From assembly GCF_022965805.1 (NCBI RefSeq), contig NC_133101.1, positions 16,959,054-17,023,053 on the forward strand: a stretch of 64,000 nucleotides of DNA, read 5' to 3'. The position numbers and the translations under genes are program-made. Numbering within the stretch: position 1 is the stretch's first letter; each line of letters begins with the position of its first letter. Of this stretch, positions 12,010-24,240 are shown piece by piece. The notes under the pieces were generated by a model. The model was not told the DNA's origin and ran no database searches. It saw only the letters and a list, made by a program, of their open reading frames with translations. This DNA is from Primulina eburnea. Its lineage: Eukaryota; Streptophyta; Magnoliopsida; Lamiales; Gesneriaceae.

Positions 12010-13019
12010 ATCCTCCGTAGCCAATTTGGCCAATAGACCAATTTCGCTATTTATACAAACTCAACTGTGCTGTCAAAACCTATTTACAAGTACTAGGCTC
12101 AAATTTTAAAAGACGGATGGAAGAGAAGGGCAAGACGTATAAAATTAATCATCACTCTTCTAAATCAACAATAAAACCACATTTAAAAAATTTTAATTCA
12201 TCTTTTTCCTCCAACTTCTCTAGCCAACAAATTCTATACAACACCGACTTTCCCATCAAATTTCTACCTTCTATATATCCTAATTTTGTTTCCCTTCCTC
12301 AAATACAACTCATTAATGTAACTAGTCATCCCACTTGTCACTAACGCTCATCAGGCCCATTTGCCGCTTCCCCTTTGATTTGTCATTTCTTTAATTCCGA
12401 CAATATGTCATTTTTCTAATTCTTCATAGCACAAAATATTTAAAGTTTATGTGACCTTCACGATCATACACTCAAGATGTTTGAGATTTGGTGTGAATGG
12501 GGGTTGTGTGTTCAGCTTTATGACTTATATATTTCAGAATTTGTTGATTCCATAACTTTGAGACCTTGAACTCAAGAGCATGAATTACTGATTGAATTCA
12601 TTTTTCCTTGATTTGAATCTACTTGTACTTCTCTGAATCTAAAAGCACGTGTACAAAGAATGCGAAATATTTATTTTTAAGAAAAATTCATACATGAATA
12701 TTTGTTGATTTTCTCGAGCTCGTGGCATTTTACGCTAATGTTCTAGTTAATAAACAAACTTTATTATTGATCTCTTTGCGATCTTGTATCATGTACACCT
12801 AGAAAATAAGTTCAAAAATACTACTGAATGAATTTTAAGACCAATATTCGGCAACTTTATACAAATTTATGTTTATAGTAGTCAAATATTTCAACAACTA
12901 GATCATACTTTGGTTGTGTTTCATTCTATTTTGTTTTCACTGTAATTTTAGCCTCTATGTGTGCCATTACCTTGATTTCTCATATGGTTACCATTTATTT
13001 AATAAGAACGACCAATTAG
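12010..13019. other. AT-rich intergenic DNA
   Basis: This is target DNA to the right of C1. The pyrimidine-rich stretch near 12160-12350 is open for 75 codons on + but has no recognisable domain. No RNA gene or transposon end was identified. The left edge of L1 lies somewhere near its right side. Confidence 0.5.
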
Positions 13020-15024
13020 AGAATATGAGGATTTGAGAATTTCAAAGGTCAATACAAAAAAAAATATCTTAAAGACCAATAAAAATGAAGAAGCTTGTCT
13101 CATAGGAGTGTCACTGGCCAATTTTAAAAAAAAAATGATCAATCCTAGATGGAAGCTTTGCAGGTGGATGAACACATACACATGCAATGCCACACACACT
13201 GTGAACCTAGTGCGGAAAACTAGCGTCAATCCTCGGGCTATGTGCACCTTCAGTCCAGCAAAGTCAACCATCGAGACCTTCTTTAACATTATTATCATAA
13301 TCACCTGCATCGATCACACCTAGTGAATCTAAAGACTCAACACAACATATTCTTGATAACAACAATATATGTATAAAGATCACATACAACAGTGAAAAAT
13401 ACTTGTACTTAAAATATCATTTCCATGAAGATGCGTAAACTTTAAACATGAACATTTTCGTAAACATTTTCATGATGCATAAACTTTAAATATAAACATG
13501 TTCGTAAATATTTTCGTAAACATTTTCATATCAACATAAACATATTCATATTCATCATAAACATATTCATATTCGTATTCATATGAATATATTCATATTC
13601 ATATTTGTTTTCGTTGAATTAAGATCGTGATTGTGACTCGTATTCGTATTCGATGATGGATCCATCTACATAAAACCACAGTACTGGGCGGCGGGAACAT
13701 CAGCAACACTCTCACCGGTCAACTGAGCCTTGGCCAATGTATTAACATATTAACGTATTCATATTCGTATCCATGGAAATACGATCGTTGGGCTCTCACT
13801 GGGACCATAACCCTAACGATATCTCCAACATATCATCGTATTAGTCACAATCCATTCACATCCTTCAACATATTATCATCACTTAAAAAAATCATGCATA
13901 TACGTATCGTTTTTATTTTTGAAATCAAGCATACAACATGTCTTTTAACGTCAACATTTTATCGTAAAAATCCATAAACATTTAAAATCAACATTTTGAC
14001 ATATTAAATTGTAAACATTTAAAATAAACATTTCGACATAAAAATCGTTAAACATATAAAATAATCATATTATCATATAAAACAGCATTCAGAGCATTGC
14101 CATGATGTTTACTAATTTCTAGGTGTAAAATGACTGTTTTACCTCTAGACGTAAAATTTCTACGTTTTGACTTTTTCTTAATTTCTTCGACTCTATACCA
14201 TCCCAAATAACTATTTATTTTTTAATATTTTTATTTGGCTTAAATCGACGACTTTTAAATTAATATTTAAATATAACGTATTAATGCGTTTTAATCTCGA
14301 ATTAAACCAAACCTTAATATAAAATTCTGAAATTAAAAAATTAGACTTTTAATAATTATTTGAGCTTAAATATAATTTTTCATAATTTTATTAAGCTTAA
14401 ATCTAGGCGTTTCAAGTACTTCTTGATTATTCGTTTTTAATGCTTAGACGTACATCCCGGTTTTGACTCGTATTGACTCGAACTTAACCAAACTTCAACC
14501 AAAGCTTAATAACACCTAAATAACCCATACTAAACCCAAATCAAGCCAATTATAACCCTTGAACAAGCCTAGGAAGCTACTAAGTTTTCTAAACTTAATT
14601 TTCGAAGCCCTAGTTTGTTAGAACCCTATCTTGCCTCGACCCTAGCCCTTCTCCAACCCAACCAGCCCTTGTGTACCCTTCCTAGGACCACGATGATTCC
14701 CTTAACCACCTACTGGAGCAGACTCTACAAATCATTCAAGCACGGCCCTACCCACGCCCCTCTATGCCATCCATGACAGCAAAAAGGCTAGCACCCTTCA
14801 CCCTTCCCTTCCAGCCCTTGCACAGCCCATATAAGACCATGACTAGACTCTCTTAGGAACATTGAACACATCCCAACAGCAGCTAAGAGCCATGTGCTTT
14901 TAGGAACCATAGCCAAAAAACCTAGCCCATGAAACTCAATATTTTCGTTCATGTTGCTACCCTATCTTGTCCAACCCTTAAACATGCACCTAAGGACCCT
15001 TAAACATGTGGAAAAACGTCCCTT

Positions 15025-15417
15025 TGTTAGAGATTTTCTCAAAAATCATGTTTTCACGTATATATAAACATGATATAATATGCGGAAGCTTAAATCGAGT
15101 GTTACCTCCGGTCATTGAAAATTTTTTGAAGCTTTCGGATTTCTTTTCGATTGAAGTCTTCTAAACACTTCAACACTCCTTTAGATGGTGTATTTTCAGT
15201 ATGAGATTGTGTGTTCAGGGACCTCAATGCCTTCGGTATTTATAGGCACACTCATACCATCACCGAGTGTTTTGGGAGCTCGAGAGTCAAACCAAATTTG
15301 TATACGCATCTTAATGTTCAAAATTTGAGGCTGCCGTGTACAATTTTTTCAACAATTGTTGGCAATGATCGTCGTCATTTTCAAAACGTTTATTTTACGG
15401 GTCACAATTTTCTTACA
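15025..15417 (-). repeat. 3' LTR of C2
   Basis: TGTTAG...TTACA on the + strand. The minus-strand TATAAATA box is at 15237-15244. The adjacent polypurine tract is listed separately. Confidence 0.96.
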
Positions 15418-15430
15418 TTCTCCCACTTGA
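15418..15430 (-). promoter_or_regulatory. polypurine tract of C2
   Basis: On the minus strand TCAAGTGGGAGAA immediately precedes the 3' LTR. It is the expected RNase H-resistant primer for plus-strand DNA and fixes the orientation of C2. Confidence 0.75.
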
Positions 15431-15679
15431 CCCGTATATCTCATTTATCATAGGAGAAATTAAAATACACGAATCATGGCGATAGGACATCTAAAAACGA
15501 TTATTATCTTCCATGTATCACAATGCATTATATCTCTCAAATAACTTAATGAATAAACCCTATGTTTATTCGAGGTCCAACTTTATTGATATTTTTCATG
15601 ATAACTGAATATGTACATAACTGAATATGAAAAATATCATAACTTAATGAGTTTCATTAATTTTGTTTTTACAACAAAA

Positions 15680-18664
15680 TTACATAAAAGAACCAAGTCC
15701 CATTCTTTCTGTATGATCCTTGAATTTCAATGGTGGCATGCCTTTAGTCAAAGGATCTGCAATCATCAATTCAGTGCTAATGTGCTCGATAACCATGGTT
15801 TTATCTTTAACACGTTTTCGTATGGCTAAATACTTAATGTCGATGTGTTTGCTTCGACTACCACTTTTGGTATTTTTAGCCATAAAAACAGCAGCTGAAT
15901 TGTCACAATATATTCTTAATGGCCTAGATATAGAATCCATAATTCTAAGCCCTGAAATGAAACTCTTCAACCATACACCATGTGAGGTTGCCTCAAAACA
16001 TGCTACGAACTCAGCTTCCATAGTGGAAGTAGCAGTCAATGTCTGCTTTGCACTTCACCAAGATACAGCTCCACCAGCTAGCATGAAAATATATCCTGAA
16101 GTGGATTTTCTTGAGTCAATGCAGCCAGCGTAGTCTGAATCAGAGTAGCCAATTACTTCCAAATTCTCAGTTCGTCTGAAAATAAGCATATAATCTTTGG
16201 TTCCTTGAAGGTACCTCATGACATTCTTTGCAGCTTTCCAATGGTCTAAAACTAGATTACTCTAATATCTTCCCAACATCCCAACAACAAATGCAATGTC
16301 AATTCTAGTGCAAACCTGAGCATACATCAAGCTTCCGACAGCAGAAGCATAAGGAATGTTTTTCATTTGTTCCCGCTCTAAATCATTCTTTGGGCATTGG
16401 CTCAAATTGAATTTATCGCCTTTCACAATGGGCGCTATACTTGGTGAACAATCTTTCATCCGATATCTCTCTAAAACTTTGTAGATATAGGTTTCTTGAG
16501 ACGGACCTAGAATACCTCGAATTCTGTCTCTATGTATCTTAATGCCAATGACATAAGATGCATCGCCCATATCTTTCATATCAAAGTTTTTAGAGAGAAA
16601 TTGTTTCACCTCATATAACAAACCTTTATCATTGGTTGCAAGTAATATATCATCCACATATAAAACAAGGAAACAAATCTTGCTCCCACTGACCTTCTGG
16701 TATATACATTGATCCATGGGGTTCTCAACGAATCCGAATGAAGAGATAACATCATGAAATTTCAAATACCATTGACAGGAAGCTTGTTTCAATCCATATA
16801 TAGATTTCTTAAGCTTACAAACCAATTGCTCAGCATTACTAGAGAAGAATCCTTCAGGTTGTTTCATGTAAACCTCTTCCTCTAGTTCTCCATTGAGAAA
16901 AGTTGTTTTCACATCCATTTTTTGTAAATCTAAATCAAAATGTGCAACTAATGCTAGAATGATACGAAGAGAATCTTTCTTATATACAGGAGAAAAATTC
17001 TCATTATAATCTATTCCTTCCTGCTGAGTGAATCCTTTAGCAACGAGTCTTGCTTTATACCTTTCAATGTTGCCTAATGAGTCTTTCTTGGTTTTGAAGA
17101 CCCATTTACATCCAATGGCTTTTATACCATCAGGCAACTGAACAAGATCCCAGACTCCATTAACTGTCATAGAATTCATCTCTTCTTTCATAGCATCAAA
17201 CCATAGTCTTGACTCATTACAACTCATGGCTTGTGAAAACGTTTCAGGATCATTTTCGGATCCGATGTTAAAATCCGATTCTCGTAAATACACAACATAA
17301 TCACTAGATATTGCTGATCTCCTAAGGTTGTTTGGTTGATCAACAATTTCTTGTTGTTCTTCATTAACAACTTGATCTACTGGATTTTCATCAACGATTT
17401 GTGGAACTTCAATAACTGGTTGTCTAACACCCATTTGGTCTTGAGGGGTGTGAATAACGACCAATCTGTCATTCGAATAAGAGGGTTGTGCATTAATGTG
17501 ATCATTCTAAAAAATTATGTCATTTGAATGATCACTCCCACTAATCAAATCATTCTAAAGAAATTTTGCATTTCTTGATTCCACAATTCTAGTGTTGTGA
17601 GATGGACAATAGAATCTGTACCCTTTGGATTTTTCGGCATACCCAATGAAATATCCACTTATAGTTATTGGGTCCAGTTTCTTTTCATGTGCGTTGTAAA
17701 CTCTTATTTCTGAAGGACAACCCCAAACACGTATATGTTGCAAACTCGGTTTCCAACCTTTAAATAACTCAAATGGCGTCTTTGGGACAGCCTTAGTTGG
17801 AACTCGATTTAATATATACACAGCTGTCTTAAGAGCTTCAGTCCAAAAGGATTTATGAAGTTTGGAGCTACTAAACATGCTCCTCACCATGTCCAATAAT
17901 GTTCGGTTTCTCCTCTCAGCTACACCATTTTCGTCCAGAGAACCAGGCATAGTATATTGGGCAACAATCCCATGTTCCTGGAGAAACTTCGCAAACGGAC
18001 CACGTGCTTGTCCATTCTCAGTGTATCTACCGTAATATTATCCACCTCTATCAGTTCTCACGATCTTAATATGTTTTCCACATTTCTTCTCCACTTCAGC
18101 CTTAAAAACCTTAAAGGATTCTAGTGCTTCGTTTTTGTTATGAAGCATGTAGATATACATGTATCGTGAGTAATTATCAATGAAGGAGATGAAGTATTTC
18201 GGACTTTGCATGTCCATATCTGGACAACAAATAACTGAATGTATGATTTCTAATATTTCTGTACTCCTCTTGGCACCCTTTTTAGACTTATTGGTCTGCT
18301 TTCCCTTAATGCAGTCCACACAAGTCTCAAAATCAGTAAAATCTAAAGTACTAAGTACTCTATCATTCATTAATCTTTTAATCCTTTCTTTTGAGATATG
18401 TCCCAATCTCATGTGCCACAATATAGAGGAATCTTCATTTATAACACATCTTTTAATACCTCCTTGAACATGCATAGTGGTGTTATTATTTTGTAAAGAA
18501 ATAGAGAAAAGACCATCAACCATTGTACCATTTCCAATAAGATTTGATTTATAAAACAAATTTATTGATTTATCCAAAAACTGAAATGAATAACCAAGGG
18601 GTACAAGTTTTGAAACTGAAATTAAATTCCTAGAAAAACTAGGAACATAAAATGTCTTTTCCAA
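15680..18664 (-). pseudogene. copia integrase, reverse transcriptase and RNase H (C2)
   Basis: A single minus-strand frame from 18664 to the stop at 15680 encodes the GAG-pre-integrase module (LWHMRLGH, CVDCIKGK), the integrase core, RT with YVDD (near 16650) and RNase H (GYSDSDYAG, TMEAEF, ADPLTKG). Nonsense codons lie at 18038, 17555, about 17507, 16262 and near 16060. There is no frameshift. The first DDE aspartate is replaced: the motif reads HSVIC instead of the usual H-x-D. The Glu normally after DRGG is a stop. The upstream protease and most of gag were lost at the G2 junction. Domains are certain; activity is excluded. Confidence 0.94.
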
Positions 18665-18679
18665 TTTTAAGACATTTCA
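18665..18679. other. deletion junction between C2 pol and G2 3' LTR
   Basis: C2 sequence stops within the region between protease and integrase, and G2 LTR sequence begins directly. The opposite side of G2 (27050) meets C2 gag. About 78 bp of the G2 LTR end (TGTGGGGACC side), its target duplicate, and the C2 gag C-terminus and protease are therefore missing here. Confidence 0.8.
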
Positions 18680-19965
18680 GGATCTAAATTTTTAAAAAAA
18701 AATGCGGAAGGTAATGGAATCAAACTCCTATACATATCAGTATAAAAGTATAGATCTGATACAATATACAATCATACACATCTCAGGTTCAACAACTAAC
18801 TGTCAAGTGTTTAAACCCTCTCTAGTCCAAGTCCGTTGTCTCCACTCTACTCGATCTTTCTTCACCTCTGTGACCCTGAACCTGTCCCACCTGTTGCCAT
18901 GCACACATACAAACAAGACAATAGCCGGTAACTCCGGTGAGATATAAATATCCCAGTATAAACAATGTATCAATGAAATAATATAAAACATATATAAAAT
19001 CATAAACAATCATAAAAACATGTATTCAATCTAATTACATGAACCAATACGAATCTGTATCTAAGTCAATGACTTATTATCTTATCTCAACTTATTTCTA
19101 AACTAGGGATCCCAATCTAATTTAGACTTCGGCATGCTGTATCGAATGTCTATAATAGAAGTCGATCTACATCTAAGCTCATCGATACACCGTAAGTCTA
19201 GAGTCTTAGCGGTTCTGACAAAGACTCGGCGGTTCTGCCCTAGCTAGGCTGATCTGCCCTAGACTCGGACTCTTGCTCTGCTATAATTCAATATACTAAA
19301 CATATCACTCTGATAATCTGCAAATATCAATGCAATAAAATAAAGTATGTGATTTAGGGAAACTCAAGTCAAACCTAACTCGAGTTGTGCAATCCCGAAT
19401 CAACATTTATTTATACCTTTCTTGCTGTCGTTCTGATACAATCGAAGTCTTGATTCAAAGTTTGTCACTGTTCAATCTAGCAATGACAATATCAATATAC
19501 TGTATCAATATTCTAATCAAATCACGATATCTCTGTTTTATCGAATTCTGGCAGTACAATAGTACAATCCTGCGATACCGGTGATACCAAACCAATATCT
19601 ACTAATTCCAATAATTTACAATCAACCACTGTACAAATCTGACATCAATTCTAGTCAATTTCATTCTGAAATTTATAACAATTCCATAATCAGTCCGTTT
19701 CTTAATCTGACTTCGATTCTACGCTGTTTAAAATGTCAAGAACGCTATACGTGAATCGTATCTGATTCTGGACATAACATAATTTCAAATCTTAACAAAA
19801 CGTAACAAAACTTACGTCCTGTAGTAGCTGTCGTTGCTAGGAACACGGTGCCGTACTCGGATTCAAGTTTGAACGGACGGATTGATCGTAATTAAAATTC
19901 TGAAATCAAAAGCAATTTCCTTCCTCGGAGCTTCGTTTCTTTTCTTCTGAATTGTTAAAGAATTA

Positions 19966-19969
<4 letters not shown>

Positions 19970-20041
<72 letters not shown>
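19970..20041. repeat. (AT)n microsatellite in G2 3' LTR
   Basis: About 72 bases of uninterrupted AT. The equivalent site in the 5' LTR (26599-26632) is (GT)n followed by (AT)n. The YIYIYI reading frames across it are artefacts. Confidence 0.98.
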
Positions 20042-20044
<3 letters not shown>

Positions 20045-20089
20045 GCAACATGCAATTGGACGAGTGGCTCAATCTTTGTAGCACACATC

Positions 20090-20335
20090 TCTCGCATATG
20101 CGCGACCTATCTTGGCGCATATGCGCGAGACAATATGTCTCGGCGCGTAGCTTCACGGAGACTCGCGCATATGCGCGCCCTTACTTGGCGCATCTGTGCG
20201 AGGCCTTTGCTCAAAATTGGCAACTCTCGGGTTGTCTCGCGCATGTGCGCGAATCCAAGTCGCGCATGTGCGCCTACCTTTCTGGACCTCTCGCGCATGT
20301 GCGCGCATATAGTCGCGCATGTGCGCCGATGCTAC
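20090..20335. promoter_or_regulatory. cluster of GCGCATRTGCGC palindromes in G2 U3
   Basis: About eight copies of a 12-14-bp near-palindrome, (T)CGCGCATATGCGCG or (T)CGCGCATGTGCGC, lie 120-370 bp inside the LTR start on the minus strand. Each has a central CANNTG E-box core with CpGs on both sides. The cluster recurs in the other LTR at about 26685-26930. A regulatory role is inference. Confidence 0.55.
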
Positions 20336-20457
20336 TGTCTTCGCACATCAATTTTCACACGCGATCTCATTTCGTGTCTCGGTTAGCCCTTTCATAATCG
20401 TCTCGATTAAAAATCCATAATCGTAATTTAACACGATATAAAATTTTGGGCATTACA

Positions 20458-20472
20458 TTTCTCCCCCCCTAA
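20458..20472 (-). promoter_or_regulatory. polypurine tract of G2
   Basis: Minus-strand TTAGGGGGGGAGAAA directly abuts the 3' LTR start TGTAATG, as expected for the plus-strand primer. Confidence 0.85.
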
Positions 20473-20554
20473 GATACGATTTCGTCCCCGAAATCACAAG
20501 CATTCAATCGTATCAATAAGGAGTATATATACAAAACTGTATAAAAAATTTACA

Positions 20555-22465
20555 TTATCGAAATAACTCTGGGAACTCTTGTCTCATATCTGATTCAGTT
20601 TCCCAGGTGGCTTCTTCCGTGCCATGACGAGTCCATTGAACTTTTACAAGTGGAATAGTATTCGTTCTGAGATGTTTTTCTTTACGATCAATAATCTGAA
20701 TCGATTTTTCAACATAGCTCAACGTCTTATCCAGTTCGGCCTCGTCTGGTTGAATAGCATGTGAAGCATCAGGAAGGTATTTTCTTAATAACGATACATG
20801 AAAGACATTATGTATCCCGGATAATGAAGGCGGTAAAGCGAGTCGATAGGCACGATCTCCTATCTTCTCGAGAATCTCATAAGGCCCAATATATCGTGGA
20901 GACAATTTCTCTTTCTTGCCAAATCTGACAACTCCTCTGAAAGGTGAAATCTTTAGAAATACTCGGTCTCCTACCTCAAATACCAACGGTCTATGTCGAA
21001 AATTGGCATATTTGGCATGTCTATCTAGCGCTGCCTTCATTTTATTTCGAATTAGCTTCATTTTTTCTGTCATATCTCTGATCATATCTGGTCCAATCTC
21101 AGACACTTCAGATATATCATCCCAATAGAGAGGGGATCGACACTTCTTTCCGTACAACGCTTCGAATGGTGCCATCTCAATACTCGTTTGATAGCTATTG
21201 TTGTACGAAAACTCAAAAAGCGGCAATGCATCTTGCCAATTAGTGCTAAAATCAAGCAATACTGCTCTCAGCATATCCTCCAGTCTGTGGATGATACGCG
21301 GTACTCAGATGTAACTTCGTACCGAGAGCCTGCTGCAAACTCTGCCAGAAGTGCAAAGTAAATCGAGGATCACGGTCTGATACGATTGACTTCGGCACTC
21401 CATGTAATCTGACCACTTCTCGGACATATATCTCTGCCATCTGGTCAAATCTGTACATCATCTTATACGGAATAAAACATGCAGATTTGGTCAATCTATC
21501 AATAACGACCCAAATCGCATCACAACCTCGGGAGGAACGCGGTAGCTGCGTCACAAAATCCATGGAATGTGATCCCATTTCCATTCAGGAATGGACAAAC
21601 TCTGTAATAACCCTCCTGGTTTCTTTCTTTCTGCCTTTACCTGCTGGAAATTCAGACATTTGGAAACAAATTCGGCAATCTCAGTCTTAATTTGTTTCCA
21701 CCAGAACTGTCTTTTCAAATCGTTGTACATCTTCCTACCACCAGAATGAATACTGAATCGACTGTTGTAAGCTTCTGACAATATCTGTCGTCTCAAATCT
21801 GAAACATTCGGCACAATCAGACGATTATTCACATACAAGACATTATCACGTACTCGATACTCCGATCGATGTCCTGTTCTAACCATCGATACTGATTTCT
21901 GTACATTCTGATCAACTTTCTGAGCTGCCTTAATTCTCGTAATCAGCTCTGGTTCTACTTGCACCGTATAGAGTCTCAACGGTCTATAATCTATTTCAAA
22001 TGCTAATCCAGACAAACAGCAGTCTTCTATCAGATTTGAAACACCAATCGTCGATAAGGATAAAGAACATACCTTTCGACTCAGTGCGTCTGCTGCTGCA
22101 TTAGACTTTCCTGGATAGTATTTGATTTCACAATCAAAGTCTTTAAGCAAATCCAGCCATCTTCGCTGTCTCATATTCAATTCGGATTGTGAAAAAAGAT
22201 ATTTCAAACTCTTATGATCAGAATATATCTCAAACTTTTCACCATAAAGATAATGTCGCCATATCTTCAATGCAAAGACAATGGCTGCCAATTCAAGGTC
22301 ATGAATTGGATAACGGGTCTCATGTGGTTTAAGTTGTCTTGAGGCATAAGCGATAACATGCCCTCGCTGCATCAAAACACATCCCAACCCTCTGTGAGAA
22401 GCGTCGCAATAAACCACAAAATCACCAGTACCTGATGGAATAGTCAACACTAGGGCACTGGTCAA
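20555..22465 (-). pseudogene. gypsy RNase H, integrase and chromodomain-like tail (G2)
   Basis: RNase H (YCDAS, DLELAA, YSDHK, ADALSR) and the integrase zinc module lie in 22465-21551. The core is in 21584-21252 and the C-terminal domain in 21274-20555. The frame slips near 21570 and again near 21285. At the second slip about 32 bp is missing relative to G1; this removes the GQSE segment that carries the DDE glutamate. The last zinc ligand is also changed (KCLNF in place of KCLNC). The final 50 residues (PLVKVQW...EEATWE...FPELF) resemble the chromodomain of chromovirus integrases, which targets histone marks. The frame ends naturally at 20555. Confidence 0.92.
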
Positions 22466-22502
22466 CCTTTTCTTTAACTCCAGAAAACTGGTCTCACATT
22501 CT

Positions 22503-24240
22503 TCAGACCAAACAAATGGAGCATTCTTCTGACTGAGTAATTGGTTTAGCTATACTCGAAAAATCCTTAATAAAACGACGGTAATATCCCGCTAAACCCA
22601 TAAAACTGCAAATTTCGGGCACTGATGTCGGTCTTGGCCAAGAGATCGCGGCTTCAACCTTACTGGGATCCACTAATATCCCATCTCCAGATATAATATG
22701 TCCCAGAAATACTACGTGTCTTAACCAAAACTCACATTTTGAGAGTTTAGCATATAACTTCCCAGCCCTTAAAATTCGCAACACAGTTCTTAAATGCTCA
22801 GCATGCTCATTCATGTTCCTTGAATAAATCAAAATATCATCGATGAAAATAATCACAAAATCATCGAGATATTTCTAGAATATACGGTTCATCAATCCCA
22901 TAAACACAGCTGGAGCATTTGTCAGACCAAATGGCATGACAATAAATTCATAGTGTCCATACCTGGTTCTGAATGATGTCTTTGAGATATCAGAATCTCT
23001 GACTCTCAACTGATGATATCCCGATCTTAAATCAATCTTGGAATATACTGAAGAACCCTACAACTGATCGAATAAATCATCAATATGAGGTAAAGGATAT
23101 TTATTCTTTATCATTGCCTTGTTTAGTTGCCGATAATCGATGCAGAGTCTCATCAAACCGTCTTTCTTTCTTAGAAACAGTATTGGAGCACCCCAAGGAG
23201 AAACACTCGATCTGATATACCCCTTGGCCAGTAAGTCTTCCAGCTGATCCTTTAATTCTTTCAATTCAATTGGTGTCATTCTGTACGGAGCTCTAGAAAT
23301 CGGCACGGTACCTGGCATCAATTCAATGCTGAAGTCTATCTCTCTAACTGGAGGTAATCCCGGAATCTCATCTGGGAAGACGTCAGCAAACTCACGTACC
23401 ACTGGCAAATCAGCCAATGATGGACTCGACTTCAGTAAATCTACTGAATATACAAGGAATCCCTCTGCTCCTTTCTGTAACAATCGAGTCATAGATAATA
23501 CGAATATTAAAGGAATTCTCGATCTAGAACCCTTACTGTAAAATTTCCACTCTTCAGCCATATCTGGTCTGAATCTCACTATCTTGTGGAAACAATCAAC
23601 TGTAGCTCTATACTTGGTCAGCATATCAATACCGATAATACAATCAAAATCGGACAACCCAAGTACGATGCAATCTAATTCAATCTCATGCCCGTCATAC
23701 TGTAGTACACAATGTTTAACAGAATTTACAGATATCAAACATGTCCCTAAAGGAGAAGAGACAGACACTACAGTAGCTAAGGACTCTACAAGCAATGCAT
23801 GACTCAGTGCAAATCGTTCAGAAATAAACGCATGTGAAGCACCAGTATCAATCAGTACATAAGCAGAGTAACCACATAAAGAACAGTTACCTGCCACAAC
23901 TTCATCTGGTGCTTCCTGGGCCTGCTCCTCTGTCAAAGCAAATACTCTGGCCTGCTGTCTAGGAGGCTGGCTAACAGTATGGCTACCTCCTGGCCTCTGC
24001 TGTGACTGAGCTGGCGCTGGCTGAAATGTGTGAACAGCAGCTGATCGTCTCTCAGTCTGTGCTGCTGATCCCGACGACTCGGCTCCCTGAGATCTTTGGG
24101 AACCTCTCTGTGGACACACTTTAGCAAAGTGTCCCGGCTGTTTACAAATGTTGCAACTACCAGTCACTCCCTGGCATTGCTCAGTTGCATGTCTTCCTCC
24201 GCAAGTCTTGCAATAAACTCCAGTGTAACCCTTGCTCTGT
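22503..24240 (-). pseudogene. gypsy zinc knuckles, protease and reverse transcriptase (G2)
   Basis: From high to low coordinates there are two zinc-binding segments, [13 protein letters not shown] (near 24200) and the CX2CX4HX4C knuckle [14 protein letters not shown] (near 24150). A Gln/Ser-rich linker and the aspartic protease follow, with active site [10 protein letters not shown] (near 23850). RT comes next with [17 protein letters not shown] and FIDD (near 22850). In-frame stops interrupt RT at 23058 (a TAG where G1 has CAG) and near 22876 (TAG where G1 has CAA). A short deletion near 22525 shifts the frame before RNase H. Protease would cut the polyprotein and RT would copy the RNA. Confidence 0.93.

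Larger units (their letters stand above)
18679..20457 (-). repeat. 3' LTR of G2, truncated at its distal end
   Basis: It matches 25326-27049 nearly throughout but lacks the final 78 or so bases. Its U3 part (20090-20340) holds a cluster of GCGCATRTGCGC palindromes. An (AT)n run replaces the (GT)n(AT)n run of the other LTR. Confidence 0.95.

Noticed and set aside
13290..13300. ATAATCACC near 13293 as the left target copy of L1
   Set aside because: It is not followed by TG, and L1-like U5 sequence lies on both sides of it.
19952..20156. Open frames with YIYIYI repeats on both strands
   Set aside because: Conceptual translation of the (AT)n microsatellite in the G2 LTR; no coding signal.
20090..20390. 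Palindrome cluster considered as a CRISPR-like array
   Set aside because: Spacing is irregular, units are near-palindromic 12-14-mers, there are no unique spacers of constant length, and it lies inside an LTR of a plant element.
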